DNA of 64,000 bases, from NCBI RefSeq assembly GCF_000422725.1, contig NZ_KE383909.1:1287178-1351177 (forward strand), given 5' to 3'. The stretch's first letter is position 1, and each line of letters opens with the position of its first letter. Shown here piece after piece: positions 1 to 8,765 of the stretch. The notes under the pieces are model-generated. The model was not told where the DNA came from. It worked only from the letters and a program-made list of their open reading frames with translations, and ran no database searches. Origin of the DNA: Flavobacterium subsaxonicum WB 4.1-42 = DSM 21790. GTDB taxonomy: Bacteria; Bacteroidota; Bacteroidia; Flavobacteriales; Flavobacteriaceae. Both the position numbers and the translations under genes were made by a program.

Positions 1-48
1 GGTGCTGAGGTTCTTAGATGCTAAGTTCTAAAATATTACAAAAACAGA

Positions 49-71
49 AAAGCCCCAATCGGGGCTTTTCT
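49..71 (-). terminator. Rho-gene intrinsic terminator
   Basis: GAAAAGCCCC-(GAT)-TGGGGCTTTTC stem-loop followed by T-rich sequence on the minus strand, about 60 bases beyond the rho stop codon. The arms are flanked by A and T runs on both sides, so it may also stop plus-strand transcription entering from outside the window. Confidence 0.8.
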
Positions 72-133
72 TGTATATTGAATTTGCTAAAAACTTAAAT
101 CTCTCAGAAACTTGGCCCCTTAACAACTAAAAA

Positions 134-2065
134 TTAATCATTCATAGATAGCAGAAAATCTTCGTTGTTCCTGGTTTTTCTAAAGCGGTCGTTAATAAAG
201 TCCATAGCCTCAACCGGATTCATATCGGCAAGGTATTTTCTCATTATCCACATGCGCTGTATGGTTTTTTCGTCTAATAATAGGTCGTCTCTCCTGGTGC
301 TTGACGATGTTAAGTCTATCGCAGGGAAAATACGCCTGTTGGCAATTTTTCTGTCCAGCTGAAGCTCCATGTTACCGGTACCTTTAAATTCTTCAAAAAT
401 AACCTCGTCCATTTTAGAACCGGTTTCGGTAAGTGCCGTAGCAATAATACTTAAAGATCCGCCGCCTTCTATATTACGGGCAGCACCAAAAAATCGTTTA
501 GGTTTTTGCAGTGCATTAGCATCTACACCACCACTCAATACTTTACCCGATGCCGGCTGAACCGTATTGTAAGCCCTTGCCAAACGGGTAATAGAATCGA
601 GTAATATAACCACATCGTGGCCGCACTCTACAAGGCGTTTAGCCTTTTCCAGCACTATGTTAGCCACTTTTACATGGCGCTCTGCAGGCTCATCAAAGGT
701 AGAGGCAATAACCTCTCCCCTAACGCTACGCTGCATATCGGTAACCTCTTCGGGCCTTTCATCGATCAATAGAACAATAAGGTACACCTCCGGGTGATTA
801 GCCGCTATGGAGTTGGCTATATCTTTAAGCAACATGGTTTTACCTGTTTTAGGCTGTGCCACGATCATACCACGCTGGCCTTTACCTATTGGCGAAAACA
901 AATCTATAATACGCGTAGATATGGTGCTTTGCTTATCGGCAAGGTTAAATTTTTCTTCCGGAAAAAGTGGCGTAAGGTGCTCAAAAGAAACCCTGTCGCG
1001 CACTACCTGCGGATCATGGCCGTTTATCTTGTTTACCTTAACAAGCGGAAAGTATTTTTCGCCTTCTTTTGGAGGGCGCACTACTCCTTTAACAGTATCG
1101 CCGGTTTTAAGGCCGAACAAACGTATTTGCGAGTTAGATAAATAAATATCATCGGGCGATGCAAGGTAGTTGTAGTCAGACGAGCGAAGAAAACCATAGC
1201 CATCGGGCATCATTTCCAGTACGCCTTCGCTTTCTATAATACCATCAAATTCAAAATCAGGCTCCCTAAAATTTTGTCTTTTATTTTGTACAGGCTGTGC
1301 TGCAGCTGCAGGCTGGCTTGGTACGTTTTCTTTGTTCGAGATAATTGGGGGTATATTAGGGGTGTTTTGCCCGTTTTGTACAGCCAGGTTCTTTTTATAA
1401 CTTGGATGATTAGGGTTGTTGGCGTTAGCCCTTTCTATTTGTGCAAGCCTTTCTTCTTCGGTAAGCTGGGGCCTTGTCCTTGCGGGGGCTGTTCCATCTG
1501 CAGGTCTTGGCTGTGCACTATCTTTTGCAGGAAGTATTTTTCTCCTGTCGTCTTTTTGCGGTGCTCTTTCTGTAGCAGGCTTGGCATCGGCAATATCTGC
1601 TTTAGCTTCTGGTGCAGGGGCAGTACTATCTGCCGGGGTAATTATTGTTTTTGCAGTGCGGGGTTTAGGTGCATCGTCTTTTTTTACAAAGGCTTTATCT
1701 GCTCTTGGCTGCCTTGCCGGTACAGGCTCTATAATTGGGTGTGCCGGGGTTTCTTCCGGTTTTTCTGTACGTGCAGGGGTTTCCGGCATTGTGGCCAGTA
1801 TTTTAGCTTCTTCGGCAGCGTTTTTTGTCATACGCGCCCTTTTTGTTTTGTTTTCTGCTGCGGCATCATCTGCAACTAATGGTGCTGCTGTGGCAGTTTC
1901 TTCAAAAAGTGGTTGTATTATGGCTGGGTTGGCGGCCTGGTGGTCGAGAATTTGATAAACAAGCTCGTCTTTTTTAAGGCCCCTGAATTTGCTGATTTTT
2001 GCTTTTTTTGCAATTTCCTGAAGCTCAGGAAGCTTCATTTCTTTTAATTCAGAAATATCAAACAT
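134..2065 (-). CDS. rho: Transcription termination factor Rho with long N-terminal insert
   Basis: Hexameric RNA-dependent ATPase that terminates transcription. Rho_N (SAP-like) helices lie at about residues 1-42 ([14 protein letters not shown]). A region of about 220 residues rich in Ala, Pro, Lys and charged residues follows and looks disordered. The cold-shock RNA-binding domain is at about 270-345 ([20 protein letters not shown]). The RecA-type ATPase domain follows, with Walker A QPKTGKT near 405, Walker [14 protein letters not shown] and the Q-loop/R-loop region [20 protein letters not shown]. At 643 residues it is far longer than the 419-residue E. coli protein; such inserts are typical of Bacteroidota. 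It is transcribed alone, divergently from the DUF4293 gene, and ends in its own terminator. Identity is certain; the function of the insert is inferred. Confidence 0.98.
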   Translation of the reverse strand: MFDISELKEMKLPELQEIAKKAKISKFRGLKKDELVYQILDHQAANPAIIQPLFEETATAAPLVADDAAAENKTKRARMTKNAAEEAKILATMPETPARTEKPEETPAHPIIEPVPARQPRADKAFVKKDDAPKPRTAKTIITPADSTAPAPEAKADIADAKPATERAPQKDDRRKILPAKDSAQPRPADGTAPARTRPQLTEEERLAQIERANANNPNHPSYKKNLAVQNGQNTPNIPPIISNKENVPSQPAAAAQPVQNKRQNFREPDFEFDGIIESEGVLEMMPDGYGFLRSSDYNYLASPDDIYLSNSQIRLFGLKTGDTVKGVVRPPKEGEKYFPLVKVNKINGHDPQVVRDRVSFEHLTPLFPEEKFNLADKQSTISTRIIDLFSPIGKGQRGMIVAQPKTGKTMLLKDIANSIAANHPEVYLIVLLIDERPEEVTDMQRSVRGEVIASTFDEPAERHVKVANIVLEKAKRLVECGHDVVILLDSITRLARAYNTVQPASGKVLSGGVDANALQKPKRFFGAARNIEGGGSLSIIATALTETGSKMDEVIFEEFKGTGNMELQLDRKIANRRIFPAIDLTSSSTRRDDLLLDEKTIQRMWIMRKYLADMNPVEAMDFINDRFRKTRNNEDFLLSMND

Positions 2066-2177
2066 GTATAACTATTGGTTAATTAAATCGTAATCTAAAT
2101 GCAGTAAGTGTATTGATTTTTTTGGAGATACCATACTTCGCAGAATGAAGTACTTATGGTTTTGTTCTGCAATAATA

Positions 2178-2185
2178 CAAATTTA
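2178..2185 (-). promoter_or_regulatory. -7 box of rho promoter
   Basis: Reads TAAATTTG on the minus strand, a match to the Bacteroidota TAnnTTTG -7 element, about 113 bases upstream of the rho start. The resulting leader of roughly 105 bases contains ACTATTGGTTA next to the start codon. Confidence 0.5.
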
Positions 2186-2221
2186 TTTTTATAACCAATA
2201 GTATTTTTTAAAAAGAAAACA

Positions 2222-2229
2222 TATTTTTG
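2222..2229 (+). promoter_or_regulatory. -7 box of DUF4293 gene promoter
   Basis: TATTTTTG matches TAnnTTTG and lies 19 bases before the ATG at 2249, leaving a short leader. Confidence 0.5.
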
Positions 2230-2248
2230 TGCAGCAATTAAAGCAGCA

Positions 2249-2659
2249 ATGATACAAAGAATACAAAGCGTTTATTTACTAATAGCCATTATAGCAAGCG
2301 GTATTTTACCCATTTTTTTGCCGTTGTACACGCTTAGCAATGGCGAAGAGGTTAGCTTTATGGATAATATTGCTTTTGTAATACTTTTTGTGTTTAGTGC
2401 AACGTTATCTATAATAACGCTGTTTAGCTACAAGAAAAGAAAAAAACAGTTTGTTTTAAACAGGCTTAACATAATATTGAATTTAATTTTATTAGGATTA
2501 TTTGTTTACCGGTTGCTAAATTTATCCGGAGAGAGTGAAATCTCTGAGAAGGGTATTGGGATGTTTCTTCCTGTAATTTCTATCGTTTTTTTAAGCCTTG
2601 CCAATAGGGCTGTTAAAAAGGATGAGGATCTCGTAAAATCTGCCGACCGCCTTAGATAA
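2249..2659 (+). CDS. DUF4293 family integral membrane protein
   Basis: Small membrane protein of 136 residues with four predicted hydrophobic segments, at about residues 6-28, 42-60, 74-92 and 104-120. It starts MIQRIQSVYLLIAI, the hallmark opening of the DUF4293 family, which is found in Bacteroidota and often sits next to rho. The function is unknown. It is a single-gene unit with its own promoter box and a bidirectional terminator downstream. Confidence 0.85.
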   Translation: MIQRIQSVYLLIAIIASGILPIFLPLYTLSNGEEVSFMDNIAFVILFVFSATLSIITLFSYKKRKKQFVLNRLNIILNLILLGLFVYRLLNLSGESEISEKGIGMFLPVISIVFLSLANRAVKKDEDLVKSADRLR

Positions 2660-2687
2660 ACCTTTTAACTTAGTTTATTAGTGCGTT

Positions 2688-2719
2688 AAAAATCCGGACC
2701 TACACGTCCGGATTTTTTT
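2688..2719. terminator. Bidirectional terminator
   Basis: Perfect stem AAATCCGGAC-loop-GTCCGGATTT with A and T runs on either side, lying between the converging DUF4293 and ldhA genes. Confidence 0.85.
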
Positions 2720-2720
2720 G

Positions 2721-3719
2721 TTATACCAATAAGGTTGCCAAATCTTCAGGCTCCTGCCCTTTTATAAGGCTTGCAATGCTGCCCAGCGTAATTTGTGCAA
2801 TTTGAGACAGGGCTTCATTGGTAAAAAAGGCCTGGTGCGCAGTAACCAGCACATTTGGGAAACTCATAAGCCGCTGTATCATATCGTCTTCTATAATATC
2901 CTGAGATAAATCCCTGAAAAACAGTTTCTCTTCCTGCTCGTACACATCAATACCCAGGTGCCCCACCTTGTGCTGCTTAAGGGCATCGATAATATCGGCA
3001 GTGCAAACAAGGCCACCGCGGCTGGTGTTTATCAGGGTTACGCCCTCCTTCATTAAAGCAAGGGTATCTTTATTTATAAGGTAATGATTATCTGCCGTAA
3101 GCGGGCAATGCAGCGATATTACATCCGACTTTTGCATAACCTCTTGTTGCGTTACATAGGTTACGCCAAGCAATTTAAGGTCGGCGTCTTCATAAATATC
3201 ATACGCAACAACAGTGCAGCCAAAGCCCAGCATAATTTTACAGAAGGCTTTACCAATTTTGCCCGTACCTATAACACCAACCATTTTGCCATGCAGGTTG
3301 AAACCCAGCAATCCGTTTAACGAAAAATTTTGCTCGCGCACACGGTTATACGCTTTATGTGTTTTACGGTTCAGGGTCAACAACATAGCTACGGCATGTT
3401 CGGCCACAGCCTCAGGTGAATACGCCGGCACCCTGCAAACTCGTATGCCATGCGCTTTGGCAGCATTAAGGTCTACATTATTAAAACCGGCACAACGCAG
3501 GGCAATTATCTTTACGCCTTTGGCAGCCAACTGGGCTATAACATCGGCGGTAACTTTATCATTTACAAACACGCAAACAGCAACGGCATCTTCTACCACA
3601 TTAACTATATGCGGCCCAAGGTGCGTATCTAAATATTCAATTTCTATACCGGTATCTTTATTATACCTATCAAAAAACACTTTATCGTACGGCTTGGCAG
3701 AAAAGAAAAACATCTTCAT
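2721..3719 (-). CDS. ldhA: D-lactate dehydrogenase (2-hydroxyacid dehydrogenase, LdhA type)
   Basis: NAD-dependent reduction of pyruvate to D-lactate, a cytosolic fermentative reaction. At 332 residues it matches LdhA length. The NAD-binding Rossmann glycine motif GVIGTGKIG is near residue 147. The catalytic triad of the family is visible: Arg in NTSRGG, Glu in GIDVYEQEE and His in TAHQAFFT. The segment KLFFRDLS before the catalytic His is characteristic of the D-LDH branch rather than of phosphoglycerate dehydrogenase. It is a monocistronic gene. Substrate preference is inferred from these motifs. Confidence 0.92.
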   Translation of the reverse strand: MKMFFFSAKPYDKVFFDRYNKDTGIEIEYLDTHLGPHIVNVVEDAVAVCVFVNDKVTADVIAQLAAKGVKIIALRCAGFNNVDLNAAKAHGIRVCRVPAYSPEAVAEHAVAMLLTLNRKTHKAYNRVREQNFSLNGLLGFNLHGKMVGVIGTGKIGKAFCKIMLGFGCTVVAYDIYEDADLKLLGVTYVTQQEVMQKSDVISLHCPLTADNHYLINKDTLALMKEGVTLINTSRGGLVCTADIIDALKQHKVGHLGIDVYEQEEKLFFRDLSQDIIEDDMIQRLMSFPNVLVTAHQAFFTNEALSQIAQITLGSIASLIKGQEPEDLATLLV

Positions 3720-3835
3720 AATAGTATAGTATTAGTAAAATTTTAGACCGTATTAATGTACAACAAAAATAATTAACACACACATAAGCAACCTTTTAAC
3801 ATATTAGCATCTTTGTTATATAAACCAACCTTGCT

Positions 3836-4546
3836 ATGTTAAAAAAATTACTGTTATTTTTTATTGCTGTAATAGCACTTACAGCCTGTGATGACGAACT
3901 AAAATATACCGGCGACGAACGCGTGCTCTATCAGGGGCGTATTACAGATGCCAACGGTAGCCCGTTACAGGGCGTTCCGGTTAGTGTGTATATTTCTAAA
4001 GACGGCTATTCCGGCCTGTACTACAACCCTATAAGCGACACCGATATTATTAGCTATACCACAACCGATGCCGGTGGCAATTACAAAATGTTTTACCCCG
4101 CACCACGTAACCAAAATAATATTGCGTTACTGGTTAACTATCAAAACGCCTACAATCCTCAAAACACTACCTATTCGTCTACGAGTTTTCAAAATTTAAT
4201 TCCTGAAAATTTAAGCGATAATAAACTTGATTTTGAAGACATTAAGTTATTTGAAGTCGCCAATGCTACAACTCTTAGCATCAACATAAATAATGCAGGC
4301 GGATATGCAATTAGCAAATTAAACCTTGTTGGGCTAATTGATAAAAACGAGGTTGATTACAATTTTAACCTTCCGCTGGAAGATGAAAACTATAACTATC
4401 AGGAATCTTATTTAGTAGCTAAAAACCAAACTGTTACCTTAAAATATCAGACCCGTACTTATATTAATGATAACACCCTTATAAGCAATCACGAAGTACA
4501 AATACCCATTGGTTCAGAACCCGTTAACTACACACTTGAATTTTAA
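3836..4546 (+). CDS. Lipoprotein with carboxypeptidase-regulatory-like domain
   Basis: 236-residue secreted lipoprotein. The signal peptide MLKKLLLFFIAVIALTAC ends in a lipobox whose Cys is residue 18. Residues of about 30-100 form a CarboxypepD_reg/TTR-like beta sandwich (YQGRITDANGSPLQGVPVSV, then TTTDAGGNYKMFY), a fold common in Bacteroidota surface proteins. The rest is beta-rich and I do not recognise it. Four bases separate it from the outer-membrane protein gene downstream, so the two are probably co-transcribed. Confidence 0.75.
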   Translation: MLKKLLLFFIAVIALTACDDELKYTGDERVLYQGRITDANGSPLQGVPVSVYISKDGYSGLYYNPISDTDIISYTTTDAGGNYKMFYPAPRNQNNIALLVNYQNAYNPQNTTYSSTSFQNLIPENLSDNKLDFEDIKLFEVANATTLSININNAGGYAISKLNLVGLIDKNEVDYNFNLPLEDENYNYQESYLVAKNQTVTLKYQTRTYINDNTLISNHEVQIPIGSEPVNYTLEF

Positions 4547-4549
4547 GTA

Positions 4550-5214
4550 ATGAAAAACACATACCTTACTATACTGATATTGCTGTGCCTTAACTTTGCC
4601 AATGCACAAACCAGCGACAGCCTTAGTACGCCTGCCGCAGACAAGGTTCAACCTTCTGAAAATACTTCTAAAGAGCAAAAGAAATTTGGCTTTGCGGTGT
4701 TCTTAAAATTGTACTACACTCAACCGGGTGCTATTGGCAATAACGTGCTTAGCAAAGCCAACGAGGTGCCTATGGCTTTGGCATTGAGCACAATGTTATT
4801 AGATATGACAACTTTTACCTGGCTCCCGGATATGAATTTACAGGCTATAATGTTACCGATGTTGCTCTTGCAGGCAACATAGAGCATACCAACATTAATA
4901 ATTACTATTTAAGAGTAGCGTACAAGTTAGATGTAGTAAAAAAACTAACCCTTAGCCCGTTTATAACAGGGGGCGCGCTTATGATCCATCAAAAAACAAA
5001 TGGTAAAAGCTATGGTAAACAGAGGGGTGCTGCTTTTGGACTTGGTGCCGATGTTGATTTTTACCTGGAACAGGGCCTTAGCCTTTTTGCCCGTGCACGC
5101 TATAATTATTTAAGCCCTAACGTAGCAACCAACGCCGAATACGAATCGTTTTTTAACAATTTGCAACAGCTGAATTTCTCTTTAGGATTAAGAGTCGATA
5201 TTATCAATAAATAG
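4550..5214 (+). pseudogene. Frameshifted outer-membrane beta-barrel protein gene
   Basis: The first frame starts with a signal peptide (MKNTYLTILILLCLNFANAQ) and reads to residue 110. From 4765 the protein-like reading moves to the next frame: GAYGFGIEHNVIRYDNFYLA, then a barrel-like sequence ending LNFSLGLRVDIINK at 5214. The second frame is open only from 4753 (a stop lies at 4750-4752), and the first frame stops at 4880-4882, so the shift lies between 4753 and about 4770. Joined, the product would be about 220 residues with alternating aromatic and polar residues, as in OmpA/OmpW-like small barrels. This is either a real inactivating indel or a sequencing error. It lies downstream of the lipoprotein gene at 3836. 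Confidence 0.75.
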
Positions 5215-5215
5215 C

Positions 5216-5710
5216 CTATTTTCGGGCTATTTCAATCACTTCCAGGGCTTGTATCTTATCATCGTCAATTTCAAACCTAAGCATAGTGCGCACCTGCTGA
5301 AAGCCATGCGTGCCAGCCGCGCCGGGGTTCATGTGCAGTAAATTGTGCTTTTGGTCAAACTGCACTTTTAGTATGTGCGAGTGCCCGCAGATAAATAATT
5401 TAGGCGGATTTAGCGCCAGTTCCTGCCTAACGGTTGGGTTATATTTACCCGGATAGCCTCCAATATGGGTAATCCAGACATCTACCCCTTCGCAAAAAAA
5501 ACGGTTATTAAGGGGGAATTCCATACGTGCTTTATTATCGTCTATGTTGCCGTACACAGCACGCAGGGGCTTTTCTTTCTTAATAGCATCGGTAACATGC
5601 AGGTCGCCAATGTCTCCCGCATGCCACACCTCGTCGGCCTGGCGCACGTATTTCATTATGGTATCGTCTAAATGGCTGTGCGTATCAGAAAGAAGAAGGA
5701 TTTTTTTCAA
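5216..5710 (-). CDS. YfcE/MJ0936-type metallophosphoesterase
   Basis: Small calcineurin-like phosphodiesterase of 164 residues. The metal-binding motifs are in order: SDTHSH (residues 7-12), GDIGD (about 39), YGNIDD (about 60) and GHSH (about 116). The family hydrolyses phosphodiesters with Mn or Ni in vitro; the physiological substrate is unknown. I chose the TTG at 5710, giving MKKILLLSDTHS, because family members begin this way. A TTG at 5734 would add eight residues (MLLFNLLL) with no family counterpart. The stop lies one base past the stop of the converging frameshifted gene. Confidence 0.85.
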   Translation of the reverse strand: MKKILLLSDTHSHLDDTIMKYVRQADEVWHAGDIGDLHVTDAIKKEKPLRAVYGNIDDNKARMEFPLNNRFFCEGVDVWITHIGGYPGKYNPTVRQELALNPPKLFICGHSHILKVQFDQKHNLLHMNPGAAGTHGFQQVRTMLRFEIDDDKIQALEVIEIARK

Positions 5711-5730
5711 GAGTAGTAAGTTAAAGAGCA

Positions 5731-5935
5731 ACAAAGTTAGAAAGAAGTTTCAAAGTTACAGAGTAGCAAAGTAGCAAAGTTTTGATGGAATTTGAAAGTT
5801 ACAGATTATCAAAGCAATAACGCCAATAAGTTTTGATTCGCATTCAAAAATATTAAATTTGGTGCATTGTCATAAATTTTGCTAACCCTGTAACTTTGCC
5901 ACTTTACGACTTTCAACTTTACGACTTTCCAACTT
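5731..5935. repeat. Inverted array of short CAAAGTNnC-type repeats
   Basis: From 5731 to 5803 the plus strand carries degenerate units such as CAAAGTTACAGAGTAGCAAA. From 5886 to 5935 the same kind of unit appears in reverse orientation (CTGTAACTTTGCCACTTTAC). About 80 bases of AT-rich sequence separate them. It fills the gap between the phosphoesterase and truA, and no gene is visible inside. Confidence 0.6.
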
Positions 5936-5942
5936 AAATAAG

Positions 5943-5950
5943 TATCTTTG
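5943..5950 (+). promoter_or_regulatory. -7 box of truA promoter
   Basis: TATCTTTG, a perfect TAnnTTTG match, 22 bases upstream of the TTG start of truA and just past the inverted repeat array. Confidence 0.55.
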
Positions 5951-5972
5951 CACCTTAATTACAACAACGGTT

Positions 5973-6707
5973 TTGAGGTACTTTATAGAGTTTGCATATA
6001 ACGGTAAAAACTACTGCGGCTGGCAATACCAGCCCCACAGCCCATCGGTACAGGAAACCCTTAACAAGGCCCTTTCTACCCTGCTGCGCACCCCTATAGA
6101 CGTTGTTGGCGCAGGCCGTACCGATACCGGTGTACACGCCCGCCAGATGTATGCCCACTTTGATTTTGATGCCCAAGTTAACTGGGAAGTAATTGCCCAT
6201 AAACTCAATGCTTTTTTACCTCAAGACATTGTGGTATACCGCTTTATACCGCTGCACGACGATGCCCATGCACGTTTTGATGCCACAAGCCGCACGTACG
6301 AATATCACATTCACACCTATAAAGATGCGTTTGAAAACGAGGGAAGCTGGTACCATTTTCATCCGCTTAATGTAGATAAAATGAACGAAGCGGCACAGGT
6401 TTTGTTTAACCATACCGACTTTAAATGCTTCTCTAAAACCCATACCGATGTACGTACTTACAACTGTAAAATAACACACGCAAAATGGGAGCAGCACGCT
6501 AATAAACTGGTGTTTACCATTACCGCCGACCGTTTTTTACGCAACATGGTTCGTGCCATTGTAGGTACTTTGGTTAACGTTGGCCTGGGCAAAATTACTG
6601 TTGAAGATGTTGACAAAATAATACAAAGCCGCGACCGTGGCCATGCAGGTGCATCGGTTCCGGCACATGGGTTGTACCTTACTAAGGTAATTTATCCGTA
6701 CCTTTAA
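5973..6707 (+). CDS. truA: tRNA pseudouridine(38-40) synthase TruA
   Basis: Isomerises U38-U40 in the tRNA anticodon arm to pseudouridine. The 244 residues open with RYFIEFAYNGKNYCGWQYQP, the standard TruA N-terminus. The catalytic Asp is in GAGRTDTGVHARQ near residue 50, and the C-terminal motif RFLRNMVRAIVGTLVNVG is present. The start is TTG at 5973, since no in-frame ATG fits and the match begins at once. The ABC exporter gene follows 14 bases later and is probably co-transcribed. Confidence 0.96.
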   Translation: MRYFIEFAYNGKNYCGWQYQPHSPSVQETLNKALSTLLRTPIDVVGAGRTDTGVHARQMYAHFDFDAQVNWEVIAHKLNAFLPQDIVVYRFIPLHDDAHARFDATSRTYEYHIHTYKDAFENEGSWYHFHPLNVDKMNEAAQVLFNHTDFKCFSKTHTDVRTYNCKITHAKWEQHANKLVFTITADRFLRNMVRAIVGTLVNVGLGKITVEDVDKIIQSRDRGHAGASVPAHGLYLTKVIYPYL

Positions 6708-6721
6708 GCCATTAAATTTAT

Positions 6722-8491
6722 ATGAACGCCACTACACAAACTCCACATAAAACTTCGTCGCTTAAAAAAGTGATGCGGTTTGCAAAAACCTACCGTTCCC
6801 GCTTTATATGGGTCATAGTTTTTTCTATAGCACTGTCGCTTTTTGCCGCAGCTCGCCCCTATTTACTTAAGCAAACGGTTGATTTATACCTTATTAAAAA
6901 AGACCACACCGGCCTTTTGTATTACATTGGCCTTATGGGCGGTATGCTAATATTAGAGGTTGCTGCGCAGTTTTACTTTGTATATTGGGCCAACTGGCTG
7001 GGGCAGGATATTGTAAAAGATATTCGCGAGCGCCTGTTTGCGCACATAAGCAATTTCAGGATGAAATTCTTTGATAATGAAGCTGTTGGCCGCCTTGTTA
7101 CCCGTACCGTTTTTGATATCGAGAGCATCTCTAAAATATTTAGCCAGGGCTTGTTTATGATCATCAGCGATATGCTTAAAATGCTGGTTATCTTAATAGT
7201 TATGTTTGTAATGAACTGGAAATTAACCCTTGTGGTGCTGCTGGCCATGCCCCTGCTTGTAATTGCTACCCGAATTTTCCAGAAGAAAATGAAGGGCGCT
7301 TTTGAGGAAGTACGCACCCAGGTTGCCAACCTTAATACCTTTGTGCAAGAGCGTGTTACGGGCATGAAAATCGTTCAGCTGTTTAACCGTGAGAACATTG
7401 AGTACGAAAAGTTTAAGGTTATCAACAAGAAACATAACGATGCCTGGCAAAAAAACATCCTTTACAACTCCATTTTTTTCCCTATTGCCGACATTATTTC
7501 ATCGCTAACTCTCGGATTTGTAATATGGTACGCTGGTATTAGCATCCTTAACCTGGATCCAATTACAGAGCCCGGCGATATGTTTGCCTACCTTATGTTT
7601 GTACCCATGCTGTTTAACCCGCTAAGGCAGATTGCCGATAAGTTTAACGAGATGCAAATGGGTATTGTAGCGTCTGACAGGGTATTTGAACTACTTGATA
7701 TGCAAGGTAATACACAAAAAAACGGTGCAACCGCAGCATGGCATTTTAAAGGCGAGCTTAACTTTGAGAACGTACGTTTTAGCTACTTAGAGAACGAAGA
7801 GGTTATTAAGGGCATCAACCTTAAGATAGAATCGGGGCAAACCATTGCTATTGTGGGTTCTACAGGTGCCGGCAAGAGTACAATCATTAATTTACTGAAC
7901 CGTTTTTACGAGATAGACAGCGGCCGAATTACCATAGATGGTACTGATATTGACCACTTTACGCTCGATACCCTGCGCAGGCAGATTGCCATTGTGTTGC
8001 AGGACGTATTTCTATTTGCCGATACAATACTAAATAACATTACGCTTAACGACCCTACCATTACCCGCGAAAAGGTAGTACAAGCCTCTCAAGCCATTGG
8101 CGTTCATGACTTTATAATGAGCCTGCCGGGCGGCTACGACTATAATGTAAAAGAGCGCGGTGTAATGCTGTCGTCTGGCCAGCGGCAGTTAATTGCGTTT
8201 TTAAGGGCTTATGTTAGCAACCCAAGCATTCTTATTTTAGACGAAGCTACTTCATCTATAGACACTTACAGCGAAGAACTGATTCGTAACGCTACCGACG
8301 CTATTACAAAGGACAGGACATCTATCATCATCGCCCACAGGCTGGCAACCATTGTAAATGCCGATACCATTATTGTAATGGATAAGGGCAAAATTGTTGA
8401 AAGCGGTACTCATTACGAACTTATAAACCGCGATGCCGGTTACTACAAAAATTTGTATTATTCGCAGTTTGCGGTAGAGACAGAGGAGTAG
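6722..8491 (+). CDS. ABC exporter, fused permease and ATPase (MsbA/MdlB type)
   Basis: 589-residue half-transporter of the type IV exporter fold. Six membrane helices lie in residues 20-320, followed by the nucleotide-binding domain from about 345. Walker A is GSTGAGKST, the Q-loop is IVLQDVFLFADTI, the signature is LSSGQRQ (Ser instead of the usual second Gly), Walker B is ILILDEATSSID, and the switch His is in IIAHRLAT. Homologs work as homo- or heterodimers and export lipids, peptides or drugs; the substrate is not evident here. It lies directly after truA, with a hairpin downstream at 8499. Confidence 0.93.
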   Translation: MNATTQTPHKTSSLKKVMRFAKTYRSRFIWVIVFSIALSLFAAARPYLLKQTVDLYLIKKDHTGLLYYIGLMGGMLILEVAAQFYFVYWANWLGQDIVKDIRERLFAHISNFRMKFFDNEAVGRLVTRTVFDIESISKIFSQGLFMIISDMLKMLVILIVMFVMNWKLTLVVLLAMPLLVIATRIFQKKMKGAFEEVRTQVANLNTFVQERVTGMKIVQLFNRENIEYEKFKVINKKHNDAWQKNILYNSIFFPIADIISSLTLGFVIWYAGISILNLDPITEPGDMFAYLMFVPMLFNPLRQIADKFNEMQMGIVASDRVFELLDMQGNTQKNGATAAWHFKGELNFENVRFSYLENEEVIKGINLKIESGQTIAIVGSTGAGKSTIINLLNRFYEIDSGRITIDGTDIDHFTLDTLRRQIAIVLQDVFLFADTILNNITLNDPTITREKVVQASQAIGVHDFIMSLPGGYDYNVKERGVMLSSGQRQLIAFLRAYVSNPSILILDEATSSIDTYSEELIRNATDAITKDRTSIIIAHRLATIVNADTIIVMDKGKIVESGTHYELINRDAGYYKNLYYSQFAVETEE

Positions 8492-8498
8492 TTTTTTA

Positions 8499-8539
8499 GA
8501 CCAAAAAGTGCTTAATATTTCACTTTTGGTTTTTAAGAT
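8499..8539 (+). repeat. Dispersed repeat copy 1, also a terminator-like hairpin
   Basis: GACCAAAAAGTGCTTAATATTTCACTTTTGG followed by T5. CCAAAAAGTG and CACTTTTGG form a stem, so it may terminate the ABC exporter transcript. The GCTTAATATTTCACTTTT core recurs at 8592 and, with changes, at 17071 and 63440. Confidence 0.6.
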
Positions 8540-8591
8540 GCATAAAATAAGGCACTTTTTCGCCTAATAAAATAAGTATACACTTACAAAT

Positions 8592-8626
8592 AGCTTAATA
8601 TTTCACTTTTGGATTTTGAGTTTGGT
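8592..8626 (+). repeat. Dispersed repeat copy 2
   Basis: AGCTTAATATTTCACTTTTGGATTTTGAGTTTGG shares about 20 bases with copy 1 and also its downstream part (GGA-TTTTGAGTT-GGTA) with the copies at 17071 and 63440. Confidence 0.6.
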
Positions 8627-8689
8627 ATTTTAAATTTTTCGACGATCCGGATCTCGAATTCGCCATCAAAAACATAAAATGTAAGTCAC

Positions 8690-8731
8690 AAAAAAGAGGT
8701 TTCAATTCTTAAATTGAAACCTCTTTTTTTA
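8690..8731. terminator. Bidirectional terminator
   Basis: Long perfect stem of 15 or more base pairs: AAAAAAGAGGTTTCAATT, a short loop, then AATTGAAACCTCTTTTTT. It serves the minus-strand CPBP protease gene and can also stop plus-strand readthrough. Confidence 0.85.
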
Positions 8732-8765
8732 TAACTATCGCAATTTAAAAAATCATAGTTTTTGT

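Noticed and set aside
1274..1955. Open frames of 179 and 201 codons on the plus strand.
   Set aside because: They are antisense to the low-complexity insert of Rho, with improbable composition (Ala/Ser or Cys/Phe rich) and no start signals.
8641..8664. GATCCGGATCTCGAATTCGC looks like a cloning-vector linker with an EcoRI site.
   Set aside because: The sequence around it is ordinary flavobacterial intergenic DNA with a dispersed repeat and a normal terminator, and no vector sequence continues on either side. Chance or part of the repeat is more likely.
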